Positions 28,286 to 36,510 of a stretch of DNA of 64,000 bases are shown here, piece after piece. The stretch's first letter is position 1. Each line of letters begins with the position of its first letter. The translations under genes were made by a program, and so were the position numbers. Under the pieces are notes generated by a model that was not told the origin of the DNA, made no database searches, and worked only from the letters and a program-made list of their open reading frames with translations. The DNA comes from Comamonas sp. KCTC 72670 (GTDB lineage: Bacteria > Myxococcota > Myxococcia > Myxococcales > Myxococcaceae): the NCBI GenBank assembly GCA_014656495.1, contig BNCN01000007.1, forward strand, positions 186,001 through 250,000, written 5' to 3'.

Positions 28286-28918
28286 ATGGGGATCGCGGAG
28301 CGGAAGGAGCGGCAGCGGGCGGAGCTGCGCGAGCAGATTCTGCGAACCGCCCGGGGCATGGTGATGCGAGAGGGCTTCGCCGCCCTCTCGATGCGCAAGC
28401 TGGCGGACGCGGTGGAGTACGCGCCCGCGACGCTCTACCTCCACTTCGAGAACCGGGAGGCCATCGCGAAGGAGCTGTGCGTCCGCGGCTTCCAGGACCT
28501 GCTGGCCGTGCTGGAGCCCGCAGCCCAGGTGGAGGACCCGCTGGAGCGGCTGCCCCAGTTGGCGAAGGCCTACGTCCGCTTCGGCTTGGAGAACCCGGAG
28601 ACCTACCGGCTGATCTTCATGGAGGACGCGAAGCTCTCCACGGCGTTGTTCGCGGACAACCCGGAGGGCCCGGGTCCGAGGTCCTTCGGGGTGCTGGTGC
28701 AGGTGTTCGTGGACCTGCTGGAGGCCGGGAGGCTGGAGGAAGGCACGAGGCCGGACCAACTCGCGGAGGTGCTGTGGGCAGGGGTGCACGGCATCGTGGC
28801 GTTGAAGCTGACGTGCAGCGGGTTCCCGGGTTCGCCCGCGGAGGAGCTCACGCAGGTGCTGGTGTCCACGCTGGTGAAGGGCTTGCCGGGGCTGAAGGCG
28901 GAGACGAAGGCCCGGTAG
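28286..28918 (+). CDS. TetR/AcrR family transcriptional regulator
   Basis: A 210-aa repressor. ATG at 28286 gives MGIAERKERQRAELREQILR, a normal TetR start. The helix-turn-helix is about residues 33-55: FAALSMRKLADAVEYAPATL followed by YLHFENREAIAKEL. The ligand-binding domain follows (NPETYRLIFMEDAKLSTALF, WAGVHGIVALKLTC), of the TetR_C_33/WHG type. The array of GAAC/GTTC half-sites upstream probably binds it and controls both divergent genes. Inducer unknown. Confidence 0.88.
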   Translation: MGIAERKERQRAELREQILRTARGMVMREGFAALSMRKLADAVEYAPATLYLHFENREAIAKELCVRGFQDLLAVLEPAAQVEDPLERLPQLAKAYVRFGLENPETYRLIFMEDAKLSTALFADNPEGPGPRSFGVLVQVFVDLLEAGRLEEGTRPDQLAEVLWAGVHGIVALKLTCSGFPGSPAEELTQVLVSTLVKGLPGLKAETKAR

Positions 28919-28933
28919 CACCGTGGACCCAGG

Positions 28934-28962
28934 TTGACGGGGTCCAAAGGGTCCGGCGTAAT
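28934..28962 (+). promoter_or_regulatory. Promoter of the selenocysteine tRNA
   Basis: TTGACG (28934-28939), 17-nt spacer, CGTAAT (28957-28962). The -10 ends seven bases before the first base of the tRNA, as expected if transcription starts at or next to the mature 5' end. Confidence 0.6.
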
Positions 28963-28969
28963 CGCAGAC

Positions 28970-29068
28970 GGTAGGGCCTCCGGACCTGGTGGCCGGCCCG
29001 GTCTTCAAAACCGGTGAGGGGCGCCGAGAGGCGTCCCTGGCGAGTTCGATTCCCGTGCCCTACCGCCA
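28970..29068 (+). tRNA. selC: tRNA-Sec (anticodon UCA), selC
   Basis: A 99-nt gene including encoded CCA. The acceptor stem has the 8 bp typical of tRNA-Sec: GGTAGGGC with GCCCTACC, then discriminator G and CCA. The anticodon arm is CCGGT-CTTCAAA-ACCGG, with TCA in the loop. A long variable arm with a GGGGCGCC/GGCGTCCC stem follows, then the T-loop TTCGATT. It inserts selenocysteine at recoded UGA codons. No selA, selB, selD or obvious selenoprotein is in this window. Foreign-looking DNA begins directly after it. Confidence 0.93.
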
Positions 29069-29315
29069 CTCATGCGGCTACATCCAGCGTCGCGCCTATG
29101 AACGGAATTAAGGGTGGGAGCACCGATCTGGCACCGCCATCCCCTGTGCACTCATGTCCATGAGACCGTCACACTCAAATGGAATACTCCCAAATCGCAC
29201 CTGGGGCGCACACTCGCAGCGGGCCTCAAAGGGCTCGATTTGTCGCCTCAACCAAGCCTTAGTTCAACTACCCAACCGACTTCTGATTCTCTCGCATCCA
29301 GGACCACGGAAGGAT

Positions 29316-30788
29316 TCAACCTCCAGGAGTAACTTTCTGCCCCTTACGACTAATCTTAAAGCGCAATCGATAGATATCCGGAATATCAATTCGCCCCTTA
29401 GGGAGGCGATAGACAACACCAAGCCGGGCAAGCTCATCCAAAATGCGCTCCCCGGCCGTTCCAAAGCCATCATCCACTTCTTCCTGAACCGTGGAGAGCG
29501 TCTCAACAACATCATCAACAGACGCCGGAAGTGAAATATCACTCAAAAGCCCCAGACGCATGACCACAGGGTGTTCTTCCTGCATCTCTACCACCCGCCT
29601 TTGAGACGTCTCGCGCAGTCCCTCTTTCAGTTCCTCAGGCGCAAGTATACGCATATACTTCCCACTGGGCGTCACACTAAGAGCATGACTGGCCGCGCTA
29701 TTAAACAGAGTTATTATTGAACGTGGCGCAATGATCCCCTGAGCATCCTTCAAGTGATTTGGCACCCACGTCCATGAGTAGCCCGAACGCGGGTCTTTAC
29801 CACTCCCCATTCGCTCGCCAACGATATGCGACATTAACATTGCCTGAGATTGATTCCCCGTTTCTGGCAAATCATCTGGCGGCATCCAGCCGAGTTCCTC
29901 ATGGCTGGTCAAATTAAGTTTCCACTGACCAGACCCCAACCACTTTCGAAGTCCATCGTGAATAGCCAAATGCCGGAGAAGAAGGCGATACAACGCCGAC
30001 ACACTCCAGCGCAGTGTTTCGGCTCGAGCCAAAAGCTTACTCACGTCCGCAGTATTTGCCACCGACTCATCAAACAAGTCGCGACGCAAGAATATCTTTG
30101 CACGTATACGACGATAGCGGTTCGACAGAGACAACCAGAGAGCCAACAGAGGAGGCAACACGCGTCGCCGGACATCACGGCTCCGAACTCCAATCTTATC
30201 CAAATGGTCGTATGTAACTACAAGAGTCCGACCCTGTTCGGTAAGATTGCGCTCCAGTTGATCCAACCACGGAAGCAGGCCCGCAGGATCCTCGAGCGAA
30301 GGGAGCCAATGAGCAGGATCTGTTGGGGCTTCCTTCCATTTCGAAACAAACCCAGGAGGACTAGGCACCACATCCTGAGCGGCGCTTGCAATGCGACCAA
30401 TTAGATGCCCGAGCCAAAACCTACGAATCCTATCTTCCACCGAAGGTACTCCACGCGCGAGTTCCTCCAATGCCCAAGGAGGCGCGTGCTCCATACCTGT
30501 CTCGCTAAAACCAACGATCCAAGTACGCTGTGTTGCTTGAGTTTTCACCTCAAGCCCCAGGAGGCCAGCCCCTTCAGGTGTCTGCAAGAAATGAAACAGC
30601 GCAGACTTACCAACACCACGCTCGCCCAATACCAAGACAACCCTGTCATCAAGAACACGACGATGCTCTGGCAGAGGAAGAAAGACCTTGGTAATGACTT
30701 CGGGCGAGAGATCGGCATCGGACTCAAGAGTGCTCATCTCCTCAAGAAGCTTGCGGCGGTCAGGCTCACTCAGTGATTTCGCTACCAT
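29316..30788 (-). CDS. P-loop ATPase of a HEPN/KGGVGR conflict module
   Basis: A 490-aa protein, probably cytosolic. AGGAGG lies six bases before the ATG at 30788 (30791 is also possible). Walker A is LGERGVGKSALF at about 54-65 and a Walker B-like strand is TLVVTYDHLD at about 188-197, with basic residues afterwards (RSRDVRRRVLPPLL) that may serve as sensors. The last 80 residues look like a winged helix (ERILDELARLGVVYRLPKGR). The start overlaps the end of the KGGVGR ATPase gene by 23 bases, so the two are coupled. AT-rich codon use marks transfer. No family name can be given from sequence alone; it may be the effector-regulating or target-sensing ATPase of the module. Confidence 0.65.
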   Translation of the reverse strand: MVAKSLSEPDRRKLLEEMSTLESDADLSPEVITKVFLPLPEHRRVLDDRVVLVLGERGVGKSALFHFLQTPEGAGLLGLEVKTQATQRTWIVGFSETGMEHAPPWALEELARGVPSVEDRIRRFWLGHLIGRIASAAQDVVPSPPGFVSKWKEAPTDPAHWLPSLEDPAGLLPWLDQLERNLTEQGRTLVVTYDHLDKIGVRSRDVRRRVLPPLLALWLSLSNRYRRIRAKIFLRRDLFDESVANTADVSKLLARAETLRWSVSALYRLLLRHLAIHDGLRKWLGSGQWKLNLTSHEELGWMPPDDLPETGNQSQAMLMSHIVGERMGSGKDPRSGYSWTWVPNHLKDAQGIIAPRSIITLFNSAASHALSVTPSGKYMRILAPEELKEGLRETSQRRVVEMQEEHPVVMRLGLLSDISLPASVDDVVETLSTVQEEVDDGFGTAGERILDELARLGVVYRLPKGRIDIPDIYRLRFKISRKGQKVTPGG

Positions 30789-32172
30789 CATCAACCTCCT
30801 CGTCTGCGTCGACGGAGCCAGCGATCAGCGACCTACCGCACCGTTCAACAATACGCGCGCAAAGGTCAGCATAAGGCTCGCTATCGAGGATAGCATTGTC
30901 GATATCTTGAATTCGATCGACCCGACCAACACTCTCGTACTGCGGAATGACCCACGGCCAGTGCATCGCCGATTTGCCATTCACTTCCGGCAAATCATCC
31001 CCCCGCCGCGTGTAAATGCGTTCGTAGATTGTTGGCGCAAAAATCTCATGTAGCGACAAAGACCAAGCATCCCGCACGCGAGCATAATCCTCGCCGGACA
31101 CAGGCAGCGGAGCAAAAGTCTGAACTACAACTACACGAAGATTCTCATCTTCGCGGCGACGAGCAAGCGCCTCAAGAACCAACTGAAATCCATCTCGCGT
31201 GGCCACACCAGCACGACCAACAAGCACATCAACGTGAGCCAGTGCATGCAGTGACAGACCGCCAAGATCGTGCAAACCCGCTCGGGCGTCGAGAAAAATG
31301 TAATCAGGCCTGTTCTTGCGCTTGACGTAATTAAGAAGTTCTCGAAGCGCCTTCTCCACAGCACTTGGCTCGGCGTTTGCCCGAGGCGCATAGTCAAGGC
31401 AAGCCAACCGTTCCACGTAGCTCCAGTCCATCAATCCAACAGGGTACACAGTAACCTTGCCGTCACCCTCATCATGCGTCTGAGAATAAACCTCAGGTCC
31501 CTCCAGGTCGATTATTCCAGTTGCAGCATGCGTCGATAGGATATCGAGAACGCCGCGATCAGTTCTCACATCGAAGAAGCGTCCGAGACCTGGCGCTTCA
31601 AGATCCAAGTCAATCACAACGACGTGATGCCCTTGGCGCGCAAACTGCCTCGCAACAATGCCCAAGGATGTCGTGCGACCAACGCCCCCTTTGAAAGAAT
31701 AAAACGAAACAATGGCTGGGGATTTCGAATGAAGGGGCCACGGAGGACGAACTGGTCCATCTTGCATCCAAGAGTCTTTAGTTCTGACTCGCTGCTCGCC
31801 ACACCAAAGGCCCGAAGACCCAGTCAAGACAGGGTTCTGAGCCCCCGTCAAATCATTCCATCCACTAGGCCAACCAGCAGGCCATTTGTTTTGGAGCTTA
31901 GCCAAAATATTCTGCGCAAGTCGGCGTTGTTCTTGCGCCGAAAACTCGCCAGCCCAAAGTACGGGAGCAGCAAACCAACTCCCAAGACTTGCTGCGATAG
32001 TCTGTTCGAAGCCGGCAGCGTCAGGCACTCGTCCTTGTACGGCACGAGCAGCAATCCGAACGCGTCCGTGAAGATCCCGAACGACACAAACTCGCTCCAA
32101 GTCTCTTCTACCTGGCCATGTCTCAACCACACGAAGAAGCGTCTCGATAACATCACCCCACGCGAGACTCAC
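30766..32172 (-). CDS. ParA/MinD-like ATPase with KGGVGR P-loop variant
   Basis: A 468-aa protein. The deviant Walker A is IVSFYSFKGGVGRTTSLGIV, with KGGVGR at 161-166 where ParA proteins have KGGVGKT. The switch region is VVVIDLDLEAPGLGRFF and a second strand is YIFLDARAGLHDLGG. About 150 residues precede the ATPase and are of unknown fold, containing several Trp. The C-terminal 20 residues are acidic. The GTG start overlaps the upstream stop by four bases (GTGA). ATPases with this variant motif are described as parts of bacterial conflict operons; that is family knowledge, while the function here is inferred. Confidence 0.75.
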   Translation of the reverse strand: MSLAWGDVIETLLRVVETWPGRRDLERVCVVRDLHGRVRIAARAVQGRVPDAAGFEQTIAASLGSWFAAPVLWAGEFSAQEQRRLAQNILAKLQNKWPAGWPSGWNDLTGAQNPVLTGSSGLWCGEQRVRTKDSWMQDGPVRPPWPLHSKSPAIVSFYSFKGGVGRTTSLGIVARQFARQGHHVVVIDLDLEAPGLGRFFDVRTDRGVLDILSTHAATGIIDLEGPEVYSQTHDEGDGKVTVYPVGLMDWSYVERLACLDYAPRANAEPSAVEKALRELLNYVKRKNRPDYIFLDARAGLHDLGGLSLHALAHVDVLVGRAGVATRDGFQLVLEALARRREDENLRVVVVQTFAPLPVSGEDYARVRDAWSLSLHEIFAPTIYERIYTRRGDDLPEVNGKSAMHWPWVIPQYESVGRVDRIQDIDNAILDSEPYADLCARIVERCGRSLIAGSVDADEEVDDGSEITE

Positions 32173-32612
32173 TTTAGACTCTCCGAGGGAAGTGCACCGT
32201 CACTCCACAGTTCAGCAACGCAGTTATCCACAAAAGCACGCGCCTCTTTCACTACGGCATCAATATCGTGCTCGATGAGTTCCGGTGCACGTGTCGCCCG
32301 GTATCGACATTCGACCCGCCAATGTCGAGCGCGATGCGGCAGCTTCAAATCATGCCCGTCGAGCCCGTAGCGGCTCGCTAATGGGTCAAGGGCAAGAAGC
32401 AAATCCACCGTTGGGTCTTCGGCCCCCCGAATGTCATGACCGAGAGCTTTGTCGACGAGCGCCTCGTCCACACAACCCTTTCGCGCACACTCTGGCCCGA
32501 ATCCTGCTAGATGAAGTGCCTGATCGAGAGAACGGTGCACCCCTGGGTCAAGCAAGTGCTCGGCATCTCTCATGTGGCGCAACGCGGCGGAAATCAGATC
32601 GGCCCTCGGCAT
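32169..32612 (-). CDS. HEPN-like domain protein, first gene of the conflict module
   Basis: A 147-aa protein from ATG 32612 (GTG 32633 and ATG 32630 are alternatives; none has a strong ribosome binding site). The pattern fits a HEPN helical bundle: LRHMRDAEHLLDPGVHRSLD, QALHLAGFGPECARKGC (compare the common L-A-G-x-x-x-E-C-A-x-K of HEPN proteins), then HRARHWRVECRY and a final long helix. An R-x5-H pattern (R81 to H87, RYGLDGH) could be the nuclease motif. HEPN domains are often RNases in toxin-antitoxin and abortive-infection systems. It is followed with a 4-base overlap by the KGGVGR ATPase, giving a three-gene operon. Confidence 0.6.
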   Translation of the reverse strand: MPRADLISAALRHMRDAEHLLDPGVHRSLDQALHLAGFGPECARKGCVDEALVDKALGHDIRGAEDPTVDLLLALDPLASRYGLDGHDLKLPHRARHWRVECRYRATRAPELIEHDIDAVVKEARAFVDNCVAELWSDGALPSESLK

Positions 32613-33346
32613 GACGTTTGAATGCCACATCACATTAGTTCAGGTCAACGACGAGTGCACTACAGCGAAGTGCCCTGCGGTGTCAGGTGAGCTGTCGCCT
32701 CGACTGAGGTGCCAAGCAGATGACGCGCTGGGGTCGAGCGCAGGTACGGAGCAGTTGCCGCACACAGATGCATTCAAGTTGTAACTGGCGAAGAGACTGG
32801 AGGGCCAGGAAAGGTGAGCGCTGGTACGCCAAGTGCGCGTGTCCCATCCGACGCTCTCGAAGTGGCTACGCGGGGCCGGTAAGGTGGCTGCGAGGATGCC
32901 CGCCCCTGTTTCACGCCCCGGCTGAGTGTGTCGGACTCCGCGGAGAGCCGAACAGATTGAGTCCGACCTGGGGCCGGGCGTGGAAGTTGCCCAGCCCAGA
33001 GCGCAGCGCGTGCTGCAGATTGTGAAGCTCGTCAAAGAAGATGTTACGCGCCGAGCGCTGGCGCAGCGAGAGCCCCTGAGCCGCTCCCGCGTCCTGGATC
33101 TCCCGCACTTCGTGTGGGTCCCCTTGAGGCGAAAGCTGCGCGCACGGCAATTCTGCTGCTCGATTTCCGAGGAGGACCGTCTGGATCGTAGGTGGCAAGG
33201 TACAAAAACCAGGTTTTCCTGCAGAATGAGTCTGGTTGGCAGCCCGCCGTGTTTCTCTTTCGCCTTCGAGGAAACCCACACGAAGTGCAGGAGAGCCGCG
33301 AAAACGGGGCCCCCCCGGGAGCGTGGGCAGTCTCAGCCTACCAGAG
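32613..33346. other. Gene-poor relic zone inside the island
   Basis: About 730 bases with only short, interrupted frames on both strands. On the plus strand near 32795-32930 a frame reads RLEGQE, stop, ALVRQVRVSHPTLSKWLRG, which looks like a helix-turn-helix of a transposase accessory protein (IS66 OrfA style). On the minus strand a frame containing NIFFDELHNLQHALR is also short and unsupported. I read the zone as decayed mobile or defence-gene DNA separating the two defence modules. Confidence 0.4.
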
Positions 33347-36172
33347 TCAGCCGTGGCATCTCTTGTACTTTTTGCCTGAGCCGCAGAAGCACAACTCGTT
33401 GCGACCGAGCTTCCTAAGCGATTCGGCGCGGTGCGGCTGCGCCGCCGGAAAAGGAAAGCCCGGTGGCGACAGCCACTGTGGCGGGGGCGGGCTCTGTCTC
33501 AGCTTAGCGATGAGCCGGCGCTGACTCTGCAACTCGCGGCGGCCATTGGGTGAGAGTCCCGCCTCATAAGGCGCGAGCCGTGCCATCTCGGCCTCAGCGC
33601 TTCCAAACTCTCCGCAATATGCAAGAGTGACGGCATATTGAGACCGCACAGGAATTACATAGGACGCAAGCTTGAGCTGCTGCAGGCTGGGCAGGATGAT
33701 GTTCTCGAAGACCTGCCGGGCGCCAACATAATCGCTACGGCCAATAAACTCGTCCACGAGGTCCTGCCCGACGCGGATTATCGACTCCGGCGCATGGGCG
33801 AGTTCGTAGAACTTCATCGCGTGAATGCGCGCGAACGGGTCTCCCACCCCGTCCGTGCTCACCGCCTTGGCGTATAAGTCCAAGCAGTCCGCAAGATGCT
33901 TGCAATGTTCGGTGATATCTCCGCTCCGCTTCAACAGAGGGCGGAGATCGGACGCATTCCGTCCCATAACGACCTGGGGCGTGAGTCCGAGAAGGTCGTA
34001 ATACTCCCGGGCCACCGCAAGCGATTCGGACGCAGCCCTGTCGTGCTCGCCCAGTTGGTAGAGCGCAGCTGCAGCGTTGTAGCGGAAAATGCGCTGGTGA
34101 GCCGGCGTCGCCTTGAGCGCGGCTTGGGTCTCGGCCTTGACGCGCATCGCCGCATCCGCCCGTCCTTCCTGCGCGAGTAGGTTCATTTCCTTCATGCCAA
34201 CCGCAAGACGTTCGTCCTGGCCGAGTTCGTGGTCCGCGACCAAGGACTTCATACGCTCAATGTGAGAACGGACTTCGCGACCTTCTCGCATGGCGTTGAA
34301 CACGATTCCGTCCAGGGCCCAGAAGCGCGATTCGGGCTCCACACTGTCGGCTTCCGCTGCGGCAAGCAGGTACGCCTCTATCTCCGGCCACAGACCCATC
34401 TCGTGGAAGAGTTCGTCAGTCCCGAACTGGACGAGCGTCTTGACGTCCTCTGTTTTCGTCAAGACACGCAAGAAGAGCTTCAGCTTAGGGTAGCTCCAGT
34501 CCCTCTTCAGCGAAGTCAGAAGCACATCTCGGAGCCCGCGGTACGCTGCGGCCTCCCGATCAGAGCCCAAGGCCGCCAGCTGAGCTCGACCAAGCATCCG
34601 GTAAGCATCATGAATCTTGAGGTGGTCGCCGCCGAACACCTCTAGCACCGCTGCAGTGCGCAGCCCACGCAACAATCCCCCGACAACGCGTGCGTCGATG
34701 CCCAGTAACGTCGTCACAACGCCTACAATTTCCTCGCGGGGTAGGGGCACGTCGCTCAGGCTAAGCACCCCCATGGCGTGCCGCGTGAGACCTGATAAAG
34801 CGTCGACTGAACGGGACAGGATCAGTTCCTGGACAGTCTCGATAGAATGAGTCAGGGCGGAAAGCTGAGTGCACAGATCAGTCACGTCGCCGCCATGCTC
34901 CGAACGCGCTATGGTTAAAGCGTTCTGCACGTAGAGCGGAAGACCGCCGGTAAGGGAGAGCAGCGCCTGGCAGTCGGCCAAACTGGCCCGGCAGCCCATC
35001 GAGGCCGCCTCGGCCGCTATCGTGTCGGGTGACCAGCCATGCAGCGTCTCTTGATCGACTCCGAGCCGCTGAGCGAGTTCAAGCATGTGCGCTCCGGGCT
35101 GGCCCAGGAGTGCGAAGTTCAGCCCAGGCGCGGCCCGCACGACGGCTTCGATGTCGGTCGGTTGCGGGCCGTGCGCGTTGTCGAGCACGATCGTCAGTTT
35201 CCGATCCTCAGAGACGAGGCGCCGCGCAAGCCCAGTCAGGATCTCCAAACCAGAGGCGCCCGGCAATAGTAGTTCACCGAGTCTGCCCCCCGAAGCACCG
35301 TAGATGCGCGCCACTAATTCGCGCGACAGACCGGACGCCAAGCTCGCACCCGGCACCTCGCGGAGATCGTAGTAAGCGAGGCTACCCGGCGCATGCAGTG
35401 CAGCCTGGGACACCCAAGCCGTTTTGCCGGCGCCTGAGTAGCCAATGATCAGCCGCAGTGACGCATCCATGAGCAAAGGCGGCTCGTCCGCCTGCATGCG
35501 GTATATGAGCGGTGGAGCAGGGAAGTCTTGCAACTGAACGACGAACTGTTCGAAGAGCCCCGTCAGCTCATCTGGACGGAATGCATGATCGGTGCGCGGC
35601 GCATCTCCGCTCGCTGCCGACATTACCGCCCCGGCGAGCTTCCAAACGAGCGTCTCGGGCGATAGCAGAGCGTATGGGAGGCGGGCAGCGAGTTCCCGAC
35701 ACACGTTGAACGCATCCGCGAGACTTGCTGGCGGAATCAAAGTGAGGGCATCAGAGGACGCTGCAGCGCCTGGATGGTCGATGCGGACATCTTTCGGCCA
35801 ACTTGGGTCTGTCACTCGGGATGCAAGAGACGGCGTCAGCTGGGCGTTCGTGGCGATGACGAATACCGCATCCCCCGATCTCGCTCCAGATTGATGCAAG
35901 CGCCGATATGTGTCGAACCGTTTGAGCGCAGCCTCTATGTCGGTGTTTCCAAGGGGCCCGGCGCGAAACTTCACTTGCACGTAGGTCCGGCGATTCGCCC
36001 GAACAATCTCGACGTCTTCGTCGCTTTCTACGATAACGGACACCACGTCCGTTCCCGGCGTCAGCAGCAAACTCCGGGCAGCGTACAGATGTTGGAATAG
36101 GAAGCCACGGTGGACCGCCTCGATGCGAGTCAACTGAGCCGTGTCGACCACTGCTGGACGTCCTTCGTCCAT
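33347..36172 (-). CDS. Avs-like STAND NTPase with Cap4-type nuclease and SEC-C zinc knuckle
   Basis: A 941-aa protein from ATG 36172, which has AGAGGGG eight bases upstream; the frame extends further without support. Residues 15-160 resemble the Cap4/DUF4297 restriction-like nuclease: RGFLFQHLYAARSLL, then VIVESDEDVEI and YVQVKFRAG (acidic residues 49-55, Q66-x-K68), the PD-(D/E)xK pattern. The NTPase has Walker A IIGYSGAGKTAW (242-253) and Walker B KLTIVLDNAH (325-334), followed by winged-helix and helical repeats (about 560-900), likely the sensor. The C terminus is a SEC-C motif NELCFCGSGKKYKRCHG. Nuclease-STAND-repeat order is that of Avs antiviral proteins, which sense phage proteins and then cut DNA. 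The zinc knuckle is an unusual addition. Confidence 0.78.
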   Translation of the reverse strand: MDEGRPAVVDTAQLTRIEAVHRGFLFQHLYAARSLLLTPGTDVVSVIVESDEDVEIVRANRRTYVQVKFRAGPLGNTDIEAALKRFDTYRRLHQSGARSGDAVFVIATNAQLTPSLASRVTDPSWPKDVRIDHPGAAASSDALTLIPPASLADAFNVCRELAARLPYALLSPETLVWKLAGAVMSAASGDAPRTDHAFRPDELTGLFEQFVVQLQDFPAPPLIYRMQADEPPLLMDASLRLIIGYSGAGKTAWVSQAALHAPGSLAYYDLREVPGASLASGLSRELVARIYGASGGRLGELLLPGASGLEILTGLARRLVSEDRKLTIVLDNAHGPQPTDIEAVVRAAPGLNFALLGQPGAHMLELAQRLGVDQETLHGWSPDTIAAEAASMGCRASLADCQALLSLTGGLPLYVQNALTIARSEHGGDVTDLCTQLSALTHSIETVQELILSRSVDALSGLTRHAMGVLSLSDVPLPREEIVGVVTTLLGIDARVVGGLLRGLRTAAVLEVFGGDHLKIHDAYRMLGRAQLAALGSDREAAAYRGLRDVLLTSLKRDWSYPKLKLFLRVLTKTEDVKTLVQFGTDELFHEMGLWPEIEAYLLAAAEADSVEPESRFWALDGIVFNAMREGREVRSHIERMKSLVADHELGQDERLAVGMKEMNLLAQEGRADAAMRVKAETQAALKATPAHQRIFRYNAAAALYQLGEHDRAASESLAVAREYYDLLGLTPQVVMGRNASDLRPLLKRSGDITEHCKHLADCLDLYAKAVSTDGVGDPFARIHAMKFYELAHAPESIIRVGQDLVDEFIGRSDYVGARQVFENIILPSLQQLKLASYVIPVRSQYAVTLAYCGEFGSAEAEMARLAPYEAGLSPNGRRELQSQRRLIAKLRQSPPPPQWLSPPGFPFPAAQPHRAESLRKLGRNELCFCGSGKKYKRCHG

Positions 36173-36510
36173 GTCATTCCCCTCTAGATACGTTCGATCC
36201 GCCACAGAGAAATCCTTCGGCGATTGATGGTAGAGTATTCCCAAACACGATCCTGTGTCTCTTTGCGCAGGCACTATAGCGTCCCTTCGGCAGACGTGCA
36301 TGGAGGGCCCTGATGCCCCCTGCACCGTCTTTGCCCCTTTGGAGTAGCACCGAGTCCCTAGGAACGCTTGCAATACCCATTGAGTTTATGAATAGTAGAC
36401 CATCCCCTCACTGCGCCCGCCCCTGCCCCTCGTGGCCCGGGGCCACACGGAAGCCGGGACGCCCGTGCCAGCGCCGGCCGCGCGTCTCAAATCCCATCAG
36501 GAGGCCGCCC
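36173..36510. promoter_or_regulatory. Divergent control region between STAND gene and kinase gene
   Basis: This 338-base stretch encodes nothing credible. On the minus strand a good -10 box TATAGT (36278-36273) lies about 100 bases before the STAND start; no clear -35 is seen. Around 36340-36400 the DNA is AT-rich, then becomes fully GC-rich from about 36405, which may mark the right boundary of the island. The kinase gene has AGGAGG seven bases before its ATG at 36511. Confidence 0.4.

Larger units (their letters stand above)
29069..36172. mobile_element. Accessory (defence) island next to tRNA-Sec
   Basis: Directly after selC the base composition falls: 29.1-32.6 kb is visibly AT-rich against the very GC-rich flanks, and 32.6-36.3 kb is intermediate. 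All four credible genes are on the minus strand and look like conflict-system genes. tRNA genes are classic integration sites. No integrase and no second copy of the tRNA 3' end could be found near 36 kb, so the mechanism and right boundary are uncertain. The two halves differ in composition and may have arrived separately. Bases 29069-29315 hold no gene I can support. Confidence 0.55.

Noticed and set aside
29114-29332. Small plus-strand ORF after tRNA-Sec
   Set aside because: Low-complexity Ser/Thr/Leu sequence with no ribosome binding site; overlaps the end of the ATPase gene on the other strand.
33347-33410. SecA C terminus
   Set aside because: The SEC-C knuckle is the end of a STAND protein frame; no SecA motor motifs are present.
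36110-36510. Attachment repeat of the tRNA-Sec 3' end at the right island border
   Set aside because: No copy of TTCGATTCCCGTGCCC or a clear variant was seen by eye around 36.2-36.5 kb.
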